Shown: positions 41,893-52,898 of the stretch, piece by piece
Numbering within the stretch: position 1 is the first letter of the stretch
Layout: the number at the start of each line of letters is the position of its first letter
Assembly (NCBI GenBank): GCA_003313425.1
Contig: NHZP01000024.1
Span: forward strand, 558,001 to 622,000
Length of the DNA: 64,000 nt
Reading direction: 5' to 3'
Source of the DNA: Pseudopyrenochaeta lycopersici
Taxonomy: Eukaryota; Ascomycota; Dothideomycetes; Pleosporales; Pseudopyrenochaetaceae
Notes under the pieces: generated by a model
Told to the model about the DNA's origin: nothing
The model's input: the letters and a program-made list of their open reading frames with translations, nothing else
Databases searched by the model: none
Made by a program: the position numbers and the translations under genes

Positions 41893-44800
41893 GTGTTAGG
41901 GTCAGAATCTCATGATTTCAACTGTGAATTGAGCTTGGTCTACTCTGCTACGGACCGGCACGGTAGCTGGTGGCACAGCTGTTGCCATCCTTAGCGCTGC
42001 ATTGGCATCTCACCAAATTCTGGACACGACCCTTTGGCATCGCTCGATCTTCACTTTTAGATCTTTGGTTCTCAGTCTTCCGCCTTTGTTTTGCTGGCCT
42101 TCCGGTCATTTGGTTTAGGAGGGATGTTGTGTCTCACAGTACCGAATGACTGGTTGGGAGAGGAGACATGTGACGCGACTGATCCACACGTGTAACAATG
42201 ATCGGTTTGTCTTTTTTTTTTGCATGGCGTAGTATGGCGTGGTCTAGCATGAGCATGGCGGTGGAGTCGGATAGAGTGATAACATGATCACGACATTTTC
42301 TGGCATGCTTGACAGATATCTACCATTGCTCTTGCCTTGACCGCGGCTCCCTAGGGCCTACTTCTATAACAAACTCCCTACAGCCTTGAATTCGAGTTTC
42401 AACCGACATGTTGCTGTATGCGTGATGTGTGATCATCATTACCAATCTCGTCAGCAAGATTCCAGTCAGATTCTGCTTGCGATCGTCGCTGCGCGAAAGG
42501 CGAAGATCGCCTCGCCTTGCGCCACTGCCGCCTGGAGCGGGATCAAGGACCAGGGCGCGCTGCACATGAATGGCGTAGTCTACCCCAGCACAAAAGCTCG
42601 ACGGAATTTGGAGGCCACGCACAGCTAATCGAAAGGCGCTTCTCATTCAACACATGAAACCTCGATAGGCCCCAAGATGCGTCATAGGAAGGCGGACTTG
42701 GTAGTCATTATGGACTTCCCAATGAAGCTTAGATAGCGTTCTGTTTTTGGGTTGTTGCATGAAGAGGCGCTGAGATGGAGGTGGGCCGGAAAATCTGGGA
42801 GGCTGGCAACCTCGGATTCATGGGATAATTTGGAAGGCGTCTACTGCGATGACACTGAACTTGAAAACAAAACGCCATAGACGGCACAAGGAAAGAGCCA
42901 GTGGTGGTCTAATGTGAATCGGGATGTGATGTTCCGAAGCCTTGCTGGAAGTGGGGTGGAAATTATAGGACCTGGTGCACTATGGTAGAATGCCATCTGT
43001 GACTTTGGTGACGTGCCTCATGTCGCAACCTCGATGCGCTTAGCTGAAGTCATAAATAAGCTGATGATTGATATTACAGCTTGACCCAGAAATTTGGCGC
43101 CCATAATATGGCCGGCTGTTAAAGCCGAAGTTTAGTGTGGAGAAGCAAAGTGGTGTGGAGTCCAAGTGTGTCTAGATGAGGCGCTTCCGATCAGCCTCGT
43201 AAACCAGGAAAGATCCGAGGGGAGCGCCATGTTTTAATATATCAATACGTCGGGTAGTACGAAGCCAAAAACCAAAACCAGGGCGAGAGTCATTCTCGGA
43301 TAGATGTCGCAAGCGGAAAATTTGGGGGGCAAGAGGCTTGGGCTGTGAATTGACAATGTGTCTCACGTTTAAATCGGTCTGTGAAGTCCGATTTGAATAG
43401 CATCGGACTCTATTGCTCTTCTGGGAAGCGTTGCACGAACGAGGGGCAAACCGAACGAAAGGGCCAGCATTGGCCTCGTTGTGCTCGCCCCTGAGGATCT
43501 GGTGACCTTGTGATGGGAGCTTGTGGTACTTCATTTATGTACCCCGCGACGGTTGCGCGACTGCAATATGGTAGCAAACGGGGTCAGGGGTGCAGATATT
43601 GTGCTCTTGGGCGCCTTCCAGAAGACGGAAACCTTCCATATTGGGAGACACTTCTCCGAACCTGAAAAAAGATCAACCTGCTGCCAGTCGTTTTGTCTTC
43701 CGACGGATAGGGACTGGCGGCTGTGGTTTGCTAGACGTGTTTGCAGACGACACTTATGACGAACAAGTCAACGAACTCGGGGTCCGTATGCAGGTCAGCG
43801 TTGGGTTTGCGAAGGAGCAGCAGGCGGATAAGACAACAGCCAAAGGCACAAGATGCTCCTCTACCTGCAGCTGTGGTTACTCATGCAGATGCAGCGTAAC
43901 CAGTTCGCTCATAGTCCGGCTATTCCTGCTGGTCGCCGAGCCGAAGGCGAAATTCCGACGCGGGCAGATTTCTAGTCGATAGCTAGTGCCCACATTTTTC
44001 GCTTGACGCTGCACCCGGTTGGAAGTCTGCGAATCGGCGTGGATTCGTTTTTCCTGGTGTTCTCTTGTCGGAACGGGCTGTCGCGAAACTGGGGAAACTG
44101 GGTGATTGGTCAGGGAGTGGGGTGTTGGGGATGGCTGGCGCGGGTCGCGTGGATTTCGGGTCAACGTGGGCATGAATAATCGGCCGAAGAGCAAGACGCT
44201 GGTGGACTTCTGAGTGCATCTTGAGAGATTTGTAAACCCGGAGCGTCACCCCATCTTCGGTCAGCTGTTTGCCAGCACGAGCATGCTTCCATCTTGGTGG
44301 GTGGTTCCGCGAGGTGCGGGGCTCCCGCTCAAAAGGCTGTACCAAAATAGGTCAGGGTCAAGTGGGTATGGCTGCTGGCGCATCCCGATGAAGCTGACCT
44401 AACCACGACACCGATGCGAACCCGCCACGGCGGATGACAGCGCGGGTGACGCGATGCTGCCAGCCTCAAAGCCTCACGCCTCACTGCATTTTCTTGCTGG
44501 TCATGCGATGCAGGAAGTGAGGACAGAGAGAGGCTCAGTGAAACAGAGGACCGGGAGGCCAGCGCAAGGCCAGCATGAGGCATGGCGATCTGGCGGCCTC
44601 AAACATCGCACAGGTGCACGTCGGATTCGAAACAGGTACGCCAGCACACCCCCGACCCTGTCTGGCGTGAGCGGCCAGGGTAGCTGGGCCCGGCACCCAA
44701 ATTCCGTGGCGGTCGTTTTTTAAACGCAGAGCCATTTGCTACCTGCGAGCCTGCCACGAGTGCCGGTGGAGCTGCCCAGGCCAGTGCCAGACTCAGCAGG

Positions 44801-45567
44801 CCTCGCAGCTTCGGTCAGCGAGTGCTGGATGTGGCGCTGTGCTGCGCGAGGCGGATGCAGGCAAAGGCGGTCGGCAGCGTCGAAAAGGCTCGACAATTGA
44901 GACGTGTTGCGGCGGGCATGGCTGTCCTAATAAAACGGAATGGGCGTGGTGGGCGTAGCAGCGCAATGCCTTGCAGACGGCGACAGATTGGTGTAGCACG
45001 AGGTACCTTGAATGCGGGCCGCCGGTGGATTTGGCAGCCAGAACAGGCGTAATCGTTCTATGCCTCGACCGCCCTTGTTCGGCACCACCGCCCTCTGAGG
45101 CATGCAGGCTGGCCCAACATCACATCTCGCATCTCGCTCGGCATCCCGTCCCAACATCCCTCCTCACTCTTCTGCGAGCACATTGAATTGTTGCTTTCGA
45201 GTGTCGAATGGTCCTGCTCGCCTTTCATTCTGTTCGTGACAGCCAATCGTTTCAGCACCGTACCTTGACACCCGTGCACGCCTTGCTCGCTGGAATCCGG
45301 GTCCACCGCGCTATGACAGTCTGACCTGACGGTCCTCCGAGCAGCGAGCCCTTTGTTCGCTCCTTCGTCCTCCTCGAGCATACCAACGCCGTGCCAAACA
45401 CCAGAAGCCTCTGCGACGGGCCTCTGCCTCGAACCCGTCTGCACTGCCTGCTGTCTGCTCAGTGCCTGGGTGCTCTCCCCATGCATTGCTTCCCTTAGCA
45501 ACACCCGGGTGCGAGCTTCACACCTCGTTCTGCCTCTTCTGCAGACAGGTCGCCAGCAATCCCCACC
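41893..45567. other. Long gene-poor region (ubc11 to ELL)
   Basis: 3.7 kb with many overlapping short frames on both strands (for example 43590 plus and 43877 minus), but none with a domain, signal peptide or convincing exon pattern. GC content is higher than in the AT-rich gaps elsewhere. The last 500 bp are CT-rich and probably ELL promoter and leader. A noncoding transcript is possible but unsupported. Confidence 0.4.
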
Positions 45568-47890
45568 ATGGCGACTTCTCTGCTTCCCACGGGGGGCATT
45601 GCCCTCTTGGGCGCTCCGGACAGCGACATCGGATCCAAGCACGCCAAAACAAGCCCGGTGCAGGCCATGCAGGTGGAAATCACCCAGGATATTGTTGACG
45701 AGCTCCTCGAGAGCGTGAGGAGCGGCATCAGGCCGCAGCTACTCTTCGGAAAGACTCCTGTATGTGTGCACACTTCTGCTGAAGCTCGGCCATGTTGCTA
45801 CTGCCGGGCTGTTGTTGCTTAGTAGCATCGTGGCTCGGGTCGAGGAATGGGGGAACCGCACAACCCTTACTGACCCCCAACAATAGCAACTCAAATACGG
45901 CGACAAGACACACGTACTGCAGAGCAGCCCCGAGCCTTATCACTACGAACTGTACAGGTCCAGCGGCGCTGGCAGCGACGACCTCGAGTTTGCCGGCTTG
46001 ATCAACCACAGTCTCACCGTGCAGAAGGCCGAAGATGTAACGGCAGGCGTAGACTCGGCGCTGGAGCAGCTTAGGAGTAGCATGGCGGCCATGGCAGAGA
46101 TGAAGCAAGCCAACAAGTATGCCTCCCTGGTGTTTCCATGGCTGCCCCGATCCTCGGGCAACCCAAGTCGACAGACTCGAACTCCCTGTGTGCACAGCAC
46201 GCTGCTATCGTGACATGATTATACCTGGACTGACACTGTTGCTTGCAGGACTATCGTCGGCGACGCTACTCCAGGGCGCACTCCTGGCCATCGTCGCTTC
46301 CCTTCGACTGGCTTCAAAGCACAACACCTCGCTCCTTCCAAGATCGGCTCACCGCTCCTGAGCGCACCTTCCTCGCCCATGCACAAGCGGCCGCCCACCT
46401 CGCAGCCCAACAGCGGCCGCGACCTGGTTCTCAATGCCCTGCGTGTTCCCATCATCCACCTCCTAGCCAGAGAGCCCACGACGGCTGCCACGCTTGCCAG
46501 CACCTGCCGTACCTCGCTCGCCAATGTGCGAGAATTCCTGCCCAAGGTTGCCAAGCGCTCCTCACCGGACGCTGACAAGTGGCAGCTTACCGACAAGTCC
46601 TTTCGTGAAGTCAATCCCTGGAAGTTCCAGTATCAGTCCGCTGAAGACCGGCAGCAAGCCATTGACAGTGCAATCAAGTCCTTTGACCGGCAGCGGTTGG
46701 CAAAGGATGACAAACTGTGGCAAATACTACTGCCACGTGAGGAACGGGGCCAGGGCATATGTTTATCGCGCTCCAAAGTGAAGGCGCCAGAGGCCAAACC
46801 CAAGCCAAGCACGCCCATGCACAAGATCTCGGACCTCACAAAGAAGAAACCCGCGCCTAAGAAGGCTGAGGACAAGGTTGTCGAGAAGAAACCCAGAGCC
46901 GTGAAAGAGGTGGTCAAGGATACGGCGAAGCAACCTGAGTTCAAGCCAAAGTCCATGAAAGAGAAGTACTTGGCTCGTGAGAAGCCAGTGGTGAAGGAGG
47001 TGAAGGACGAACCCGCAAAAGCGCCGACACCCAACCCGGCCACGTCTTCGAACCCTCGACCCGCTGCACCACTTCGTCATGACACTCCCTCCGCCGTGGC
47101 TTCCAAGATTCGCACAAAGAAAGCACCTGCCGCTGAAGACAGTTCTACACCTCGAGCGAGACCCAAGATGCCTGCTCGAGATCCCCAACGGGAGCGTCCT
47201 GCGCGGCCTGTCAAGCCTGCGATGCCCATCAACACCAAACCAAAGAACCCATCTCCTCTCTCAGCCTCACCGCCGGTCAATGCCAGCGACTTTGAAGACA
47301 ACCACCCAGTCCACAAAGCCCTCTCTGCTGCCCCCTCGCCTGCCAAGACCTCTTCCGGCAACTCCGACCGCTCGCTGAAGCGGAAGGCCAACGACATTAA
47401 CAGCGACATTCATAATCATAACTTGGCCGTAAAGAAGCCCCACGTCGACCGCGCCACCCTAAATCACACACCCTCGCACACTAATGGAAGGCTCCACGGC
47501 TCTACGCCCTCGAGCACAAGCTCCCTGAAGCGCAAGTCTGACGAGTCTTCCTCCTCTAACACCCCCACAACCGCACCCAAGGTTCGCAAAGTCGCCAACA
47601 TAGACACCGGCCTCGCCTCACGCTACCACCACAATAACCCGCAAGCGTCACCGGGCGCCTCATCAACCTCTACGACCTCACCATCCATGCCAAGCCTGAG
47701 TTTCCGCCAGACGGTCGAGCTTTCCCAGAAATTTCAAAAGTACTACAAGAAGTACGAGGAACTGTACTGGCAGTTGACGGAAGCGGAGAAGCCGCCAACA
47801 GACGTGCAGCGGAACGATCTACTCAAAATGCATAAAAAGTTGGAAGAAATGAAGCGGGAGATCAAGGCCGGTGCTGGAGTGCACCGGTGA
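45568..47890 (+). CDS. RNA polymerase II elongation factor ELL-like
   Basis: Three exons, 45568-45759, 45887-46116 and 46249-47890, with introns of 127 and 132 bp, encoding 687 residues. The ELL N-terminal domain is split over the exons: ITQDIVDELLESVRSGIRPQ, then LKYGDKTHVLQSSPEPYHYE and FAGLINHSLTVQKAEDVTAG. A winged-helix part follows (LNALRVPIIHLLAREPTTAA to DKWQLTDKSFREVNPWKFQY). The middle is Lys/Pro/Ser-rich and disordered. The C-terminus (RQTVELSQKFQKYYKKYEEL, then KMHKKLEEMKREI) matches the coiled occludin/ELL domain. ELL stimulates elongation and is part of super elongation complexes; fission yeast Ell1 works with Eaf1. Nuclear. The long introns have canonical ends (GTATGT...CAATAG; GTATGC...TTGCAG). 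Confidence 0.88.
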
Positions 47891-49215
47891 TAGACCAGGC
47901 TGGTCTTACATGAAGCTACGCCTAGAGCGAGCACTATTGCTACCGTACAGTTTGCATATATATACCCACGGCCCACCAATCTGATGCAGATAGCGGCCAT
48001 TTTTGAATACTCAAAACGGTGTTGGAGACAGTTCCCTCTTTGGATACTGCGGCGTTATTACAGGAGTGCTTAGGGGGGCTGCATTTGGACATGGAGTTCT
48101 TGTTTAACTATCTCATACCTACTAGGGCAGCCCAAGAGGGCTCCCTTGTTTATGAACAACGATTGATACGTTAATGGATACATAAAAGTGAGTTGAGCTT
48201 GCGCGCTCCTCATCGATTGAGCTTGTTTAGTATTTATGATACCAAATACAACCCCACGCCTTTTACTCATTGCAAATGTCCCTATTTCTCGTTTGCTGGA
48301 TCTATGCTCAAGCCGTGAACTGTCTAGCTCCACAGTTTTAATCTCGGAGAAATGTGCCGCGACTACTAGTATGCCCGAAGGCACCCATCACCCATTACAG
48401 CAGCAAAAGCGGGCTTCTGTATGTGCTTGTACAGCAAGGTGCAATAGAAAGCTTGTAGTTCATGCTGTTGCCGCTGGCATGATCAGCGCAGATCCAGACC
48501 CCAGTAGATCCAGCCAGTGCGATCATGCAGCTGCCGATCGCAACTCACGGAACCCTGCACAACGTCATTCATTCAGCCTTACGCGCTAAACCTCCGCACG
48601 CAGCAGACTTGTCTTGACGCCATTTTGAGCATCACATTTGAGGCCGGCATAAACGCAGCACTTCGCATCACCATCCTCACAGATGCGTTTATTACGCTCA
48701 CTCCTGTCAACTTTAAAGGTAAAAGCACCGAAGCGCAACTTTGCACACGTCCACGACATCCAGATCAAGTACATACGATCAACCACCAGCGACGAGCTGG
48801 AACCTCAAGCAGCGGGAGGAAGCATGGAACGTAACGGTGCGTATCCGAAACGTCTTTCTCTCACAAGTTCGAACCGCAAGCGTTGGGCACAGAGGGATTT
48901 CCCATGAAGCGTGGTGTGGGGTTGGCTCGACGGTAACACTGCTATCCGCGCTTTTCGCTGTCATTTTGCATGAAACGTTTCGCCTGGCAGCGAGATCTCC
49001 AGGCACAGTGTTTCAGGCTCGCCATCACACTTACAATCACGCGGCAGCACGTCTGGCCGAAAGGCAAATGGGGAAATAAAAATTTCAGCACGAGCCATGC
49101 TTTTTCGGAATGTTGACGCGCGGATAGGGGGGGTTGGGGGGGAAAGGCGAAAGGGGAGACTTCGAATGTTAAATTAAAAAAGTGAAAAGTCTAGAACTGA
49201 CGGAAAGGGGAACAG
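47891..49215. other. Intergenic region with a G-rich tract
   Basis: 1.3 kb between ELL and the DUF2237 gene. Frames at 48070, 48236 and 48741 have no recognisable features. The G-rich tract at 49127-49156 is listed separately. The missing first exon of the DUF2237 gene should lie in the right part. Confidence 0.4.
49127..49156 (+). other. G-rich tract, possible G-quadruplex
   Basis: Two seven-G runs (49127-49133 and 49136-49142) separated by TT, then a four-G run at 49153-49156. The runs could fold into a G-quadruplex just upstream of the DUF2237 exons. Formation is not tested. Confidence 0.5.
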
Positions 49216-49690
49216 TGTTCAGACAGCCTTTGGCGCTCCACTCCACCCGCCCGTTGACGGGGTTCATGCGCACTGGCTACTGCGAAGCGCCCAGGTCTGA
49301 TGCTGGGAATCACTCTGTCGCAGGTACGCATCCCCAGAAGCCTTGTTCCCTGCCTGGCGTTATCCGAGCACACCTTACCTATAATTGTCCTTTTAAACTA
49401 GAACTTAACTCTTAACCTTCTGGACAAGGTGTTAATGTTTATCTGCAGGCATCGTCACAGACGAGTTTCTGGACTTCTCTGCTAGCCGGGGGAATGACCT
49501 TCGGCAAGCTGGCCTGACGGATGGGTGTAAGTGGTGTCTCTGTGTGAGCAGGTGGAAAGAGGCGTTTGATGCTAGGACGGGCCTGGAGGATAAGAAGGTT
49601 CCCAAGATTGTGCTCAAGGCTACGAATGAGAGGGCACTAGAGGGTGTTTCGCTGGATGATTTGAAGAAATTCGCTGTAGATTCGGAGTGA
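49216..49690 (+). CDS. DUF2237-family protein, 5' exon not resolved
   Basis: Two clear exons, 49216-49323 and 49449-49690, joined by a 125 bp intron (donor GTACGC, acceptor CTGCAG). The join reads VAGIVTDEFLDFSASRGNDL, followed by GCKWCLCVSRWKEAFDA, the DUF2237 hallmarks (eFLxfSxxxGNDL and WCLCasRWxEA). Exon 49216 starts in phase after an AG (GGAACAG), encoding VFRQPLALHSTRPLTGFMRT, equivalent to the family's NVFGxPLxPCSTxPLTGFxRdG opening. A few upstream residues with the ATG must be in an earlier exon I could not place. The PCST Cys, and the Cys normally following SHTV, are His and Ala here. The family is widespread in bacteria and fungi, has no known function and may bind metal through its cysteines. 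Confidence 0.7.
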
Positions 49691-49785
49691 TTTATTCGCA
49701 AATAGCAACATTCGAATTGTACATACTAGTATAAATTTACGTGCCTTGAAAATAAAAACATGACCATGACCTCATCACAACATAT

Positions 49786-50625
49786 TCAATCCTCATCTAA
49801 CCCCTTCATCTTCTTCTCCACTACCAACCTTCTCTCCAAACTACACCTCAAAACCCTCTTCTCACTCAAAACCCCTACCTCCTTCAACCTGTCATCCTCA
49901 CGATCCCAGTACACGGCCCACCCATACCCACCCCGCTTCTCCTCCACCACAACAAAACACTCTTCGTCGTCCAGCGTCAAGCCCTGCTCATCCTCCGTCC
50001 AATCCCACGACCCTATTTTATGCCGTTTCGCTCGTGCGCGGGGCCCGTACTTAAGTTCGCGGGTTTGCTTGTCCGCATAAACCCAGTTCAGCTTTGGCTT
50101 CGGCTTCGGTTTGGCCTGCGCGGGCTGGGCCTTGCTCTTTGCTGGCGGTGAGGGCGTTGAGGGCGCCGAAGAGGCCGGGCTGGAGGCTGGCGATGGAGCG
50201 GACGAGGTAGGGACGGTGCTGACGAGGCCTAGAATCGGCGCTGCGGGCATCGGTCGGTGGGGGAGGTCTTCGCTGGGAAAGGGCAGGTAGAAGCCTGTGA
50301 AGGGGTGTGGTGTTTCTCCACCGTCGGGGTCGGCTTTGGGTAAGCCTGTCTCTGTGTCTTTGGGCCATAGTCGGACCTGCGTCGGTATCTCAGTCTGTGT
50401 TTCCACCGTTTGTATGGTTCAAATACACACCTTTCCATCCTTTAACACGACAATCGCCCCATTTACCTCATCCTTCTTCTTGCTCTGCGCGTCACAGAAG
50501 ACGTCCAAGTAAAACTCCTCTTGGCGTTCCTCTGCTTCTGCTTCCTCGTCAAGAAGGCGTTGTTGGTGGACGGCTTCAGTAGCGCCAATAGAGATGGGAA
50601 TCCCAGCTAGTGTAAGAGCATACAT
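49786..50625 (-). CDS. Conserved fungal hypothetical protein
   Basis: Two exons, 50431-50625 and 49786-50376, with a 54 bp intron (donor GTGTGT, acceptor ACGCAG), giving 261 residues. The join restores IVVLKDGKVRLWPKDTETG, a sensible continuous strand. N-terminal residues 1-65 start MYALTLAGIPISIGATEAVH and include an acidic helix and FYLDVFCDAQSKKKDEVNGA. The middle is Ala/Pro/Lys-rich and low in complexity. The C-terminal 100 residues (NWVYADKQTRELKYGPRARA, then GSWDWTEDEQGLTLDDEECF, then GYGWAVYWDREDD) look like a compact folded domain. I recognise the pattern as a conserved ascomycete hypothetical but cannot give a function. It is convergent with the DUF2237 gene, whose stop lies 95 bp away. 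Confidence 0.72.
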
Positions 50626-51205
50626 TCCAAATCAGGTCTCGGGCAATTGAATGTGGGAATTGGTTGTACACAGCGCCCGGTTTGCACGTAGGGAAGACAT
50701 GGTGGGCTATTTTGGTAAAGCAAGGTTGTCGATTCTTGTAGCTGGCAAGGGTATGAGGTACGATGTTGTCATAGGTCGCACGACTGCGGAGCTCGTTGCT
50801 CGGCTAAAGCTGCCATATTATGAGACACTAGGGTTGCCCAAACTACTACCACCCAGTAAACAATCCAGTCTCCCGGGCCCTTTTTTACCTTCTTTGTGCT
50901 ACTCCCATTCTGGATTAGAGATAGCCATATGCCTCGCAACTCTCAATGAGGTCCCGATCTCACAACAATCATAGAGTGTCTCTACCTCCTTTGCGTATTT
51001 GACAACATTTACTTTGGAGTCTTCGAAATCGGCATGCCTCTAATGCGAAGTATTGATTAGAGTTAATGGCGATTGGTACAGTATATAAAGTCTTGGAGCT
51101 GGGCGTGTAGTTGTAAGCTCGGCTTTCGCAGTTGATCATTAAAGCCAGGGCGGATGTAGCACAGAAATCCAAGACGGGACTATAAGTATGCTAGAACTCT
51201 CACAT

Positions 51206-51301
51206 AATCAACCTCAAAATCTCAAATCAATTTTGTAGCTCTTCATCTCTCAGAATCAATCTCAAAATTGCAAATCAATATTGAAGCTCTTCCGCTCTCT
51301 C
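51206..51301. repeat. 48 bp imperfect tandem duplication
   Basis: Copy 1 is 51206-51253 and copy 2 is 51254-51301. Both start AATCAA and share CTCAAA, CAAATCAAT and AGCTCTTC in the same order, with scattered substitutions. Confidence 0.75.
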
Positions 51302-51402
51302 TGCATGCACAAGTTTCCTACCCTCAGAAATAACTTTCTGGCTAACAAAGGCACAACAAGACCGCATATACTTTTACCATAGTGCCGTCAATCTCTATTT
51401 TC

Positions 51403-51672
51403 ATGTCCGAGCATCCCAGAGAGTTTTTGCTCAACCTTAATCATTATGTAAAATACCGCTACTTCAGACATTCCTTGGATTCCGTTTGGCTTAGTACCCA
51501 ACAGCTTTTCATGGCTGCACTTACAAGTGAGCCTCTTCGAAAGCCTTGCAGAATCCATTTCTCTTATCGTGAGATAATTGACGAAACTATTTCAAGTACA
51601 TCGGCTGCAGGGAGCGAATTCCATGGAGCGAAGATAACAGTGCACTACTTTATTCATGCCGGGTCTCCATAA
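51403..51672 (+). CDS. Small hypothetical protein (doubtful)
   Basis: An 89-codon frame from the ATG at 51403 (MSEHPREFLLNLNHYVKYRY at its start). Composition is protein-like and the frame runs 290 bp in otherwise stop-rich DNA, but no family is recognised. It could be a remnant of a larger decayed gene. Confidence 0.2.
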   Translation: MSEHPREFLLNLNHYVKYRYFRHSLDSVWLSTQQLFMAALTSEPLRKPCRIHFSYREIIDETISSTSAAGSEFHGAKITVHYFIHAGSP

Positions 51673-52898
51673 GATTCAAAAGTTGAGGTAAGCTTTCACA
51701 CTACTGACCGTGTACCACGAATCCTTGAATCGTCCCTTTATCAGACTCCATGGCAGGATTTACTCAGAAGTATAGAGCGGTGAAGTGTTTGGTCGATTGA
51801 ATGTTGGATTCAAGGGTAGAGATTACTCTCGTGGAAAAGTATGTGCGCTTGCGATGTATTCTCCAAACTTCGTACCCTACACATGTTTTCTGAAGCCGAA
51901 AAGGCTTACGGAAAGCTCAATTCCTGGAGAATAAAGTCGATGGCCGCCTATTTGCTATCTCTATGATTATTGAGTCAGTCCTTTGCGAAAATAGCTGTGA
52001 AGTCTTCACTCGCCTGACACAGATTCTATGTCTTCTGTGCACGTATCGGAAAATCGGTCCTAGAACAGTCATTTTGGTTTATAAAGGAACATAACGCCCC
52101 TCCATACTGACGTGAAGCGCATATAGCAGGCTATCCTAAGATACTCCAGCTTCGATGTCCTTATACTTCGTCAGGCTGTTGCAACACCGGCTTGTGTGTT
52201 GCATGCAGCTAGCTTTCTCTTGATCTCGCAAATTTCTAATAAGGCTTCCATTTTGCAGGATTGAAACGTTACATGATAAGGGACATGATACCCAGCAGGC
52301 CCTTCAAGTCTATTGATACAATCGGGATAAAGTCTGTTGCACAATCGGCTCCTAGTTTTTGCATACTTCTAAGTCCTTCGCCTTATTAGCTTAGCTTCAA
52401 GCAGCATAACCATGCAGCCTTAAGTATCGGTACATGCTGGACGGTACTAGGGTTCATGTACTGTAGAGTCTGGTTTTCCCACCCGTGACTCAGTGTCCCC
52501 ACTCGACCACCCTATGACCGGAGCAGGTCCACTACCCTACTAGCAGTGGCGACAGTCTATCTTAGGCCTACGACATATCTCTCAAGTGGATTTTCTGAAC
52601 TAGAATGCGACTTAGCTAAGGGCATAATCAGAGGTTCCGGCAAGATGTATCAACTCCTTTCAATTGACGGAGACAAGTGATTTTCGTTTATAAATGTATT
52701 CAGCGACGCAACTTAGTGTGTATGTAGATATTAAAAGTCACCATGACCTGCTTTCAACTATCCATAATGATCAATCCTTTGTCTGAACTGTATTCTGTTC
52801 GAACAGCCTGTTCTGTTACGAGATCGACTGTCGTCGTGGAGATATTGGTGGGACCTCTCCCTATGTTACAATTGTTATTAGGTCTGTAAACAGTCCAA

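Larger units (their letters stand above)
50626..52898. other. AT-rich gap with tandem repeat
   Basis: 2.3 kb with no well-supported gene. It holds a 48 bp tandem repeat (51206-51301), a doubtful 89-codon frame at 51403 and, from 51700 to 52900, sequence broken by stops in all frames. It could be a decayed mobile element, but no transposase or reverse-transcriptase motif is readable. Confidence 0.45.

Noticed and set aside
43590..44345. Overlapping 120-130 codon frames on both strands
   Set aside because: Neither strand shows a recognisable protein, and the Cys/Arg-rich composition reflects base composition.
44600..44650. Possible tRNA from GGATTCGAAAC on the plus strand
   Set aside because: The arms around the loop are not complementary and no A box is found at the right distance.
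46219..47409. Minus-strand frames inside ELL
   Set aside because: Shadows of the ELL coding exons.
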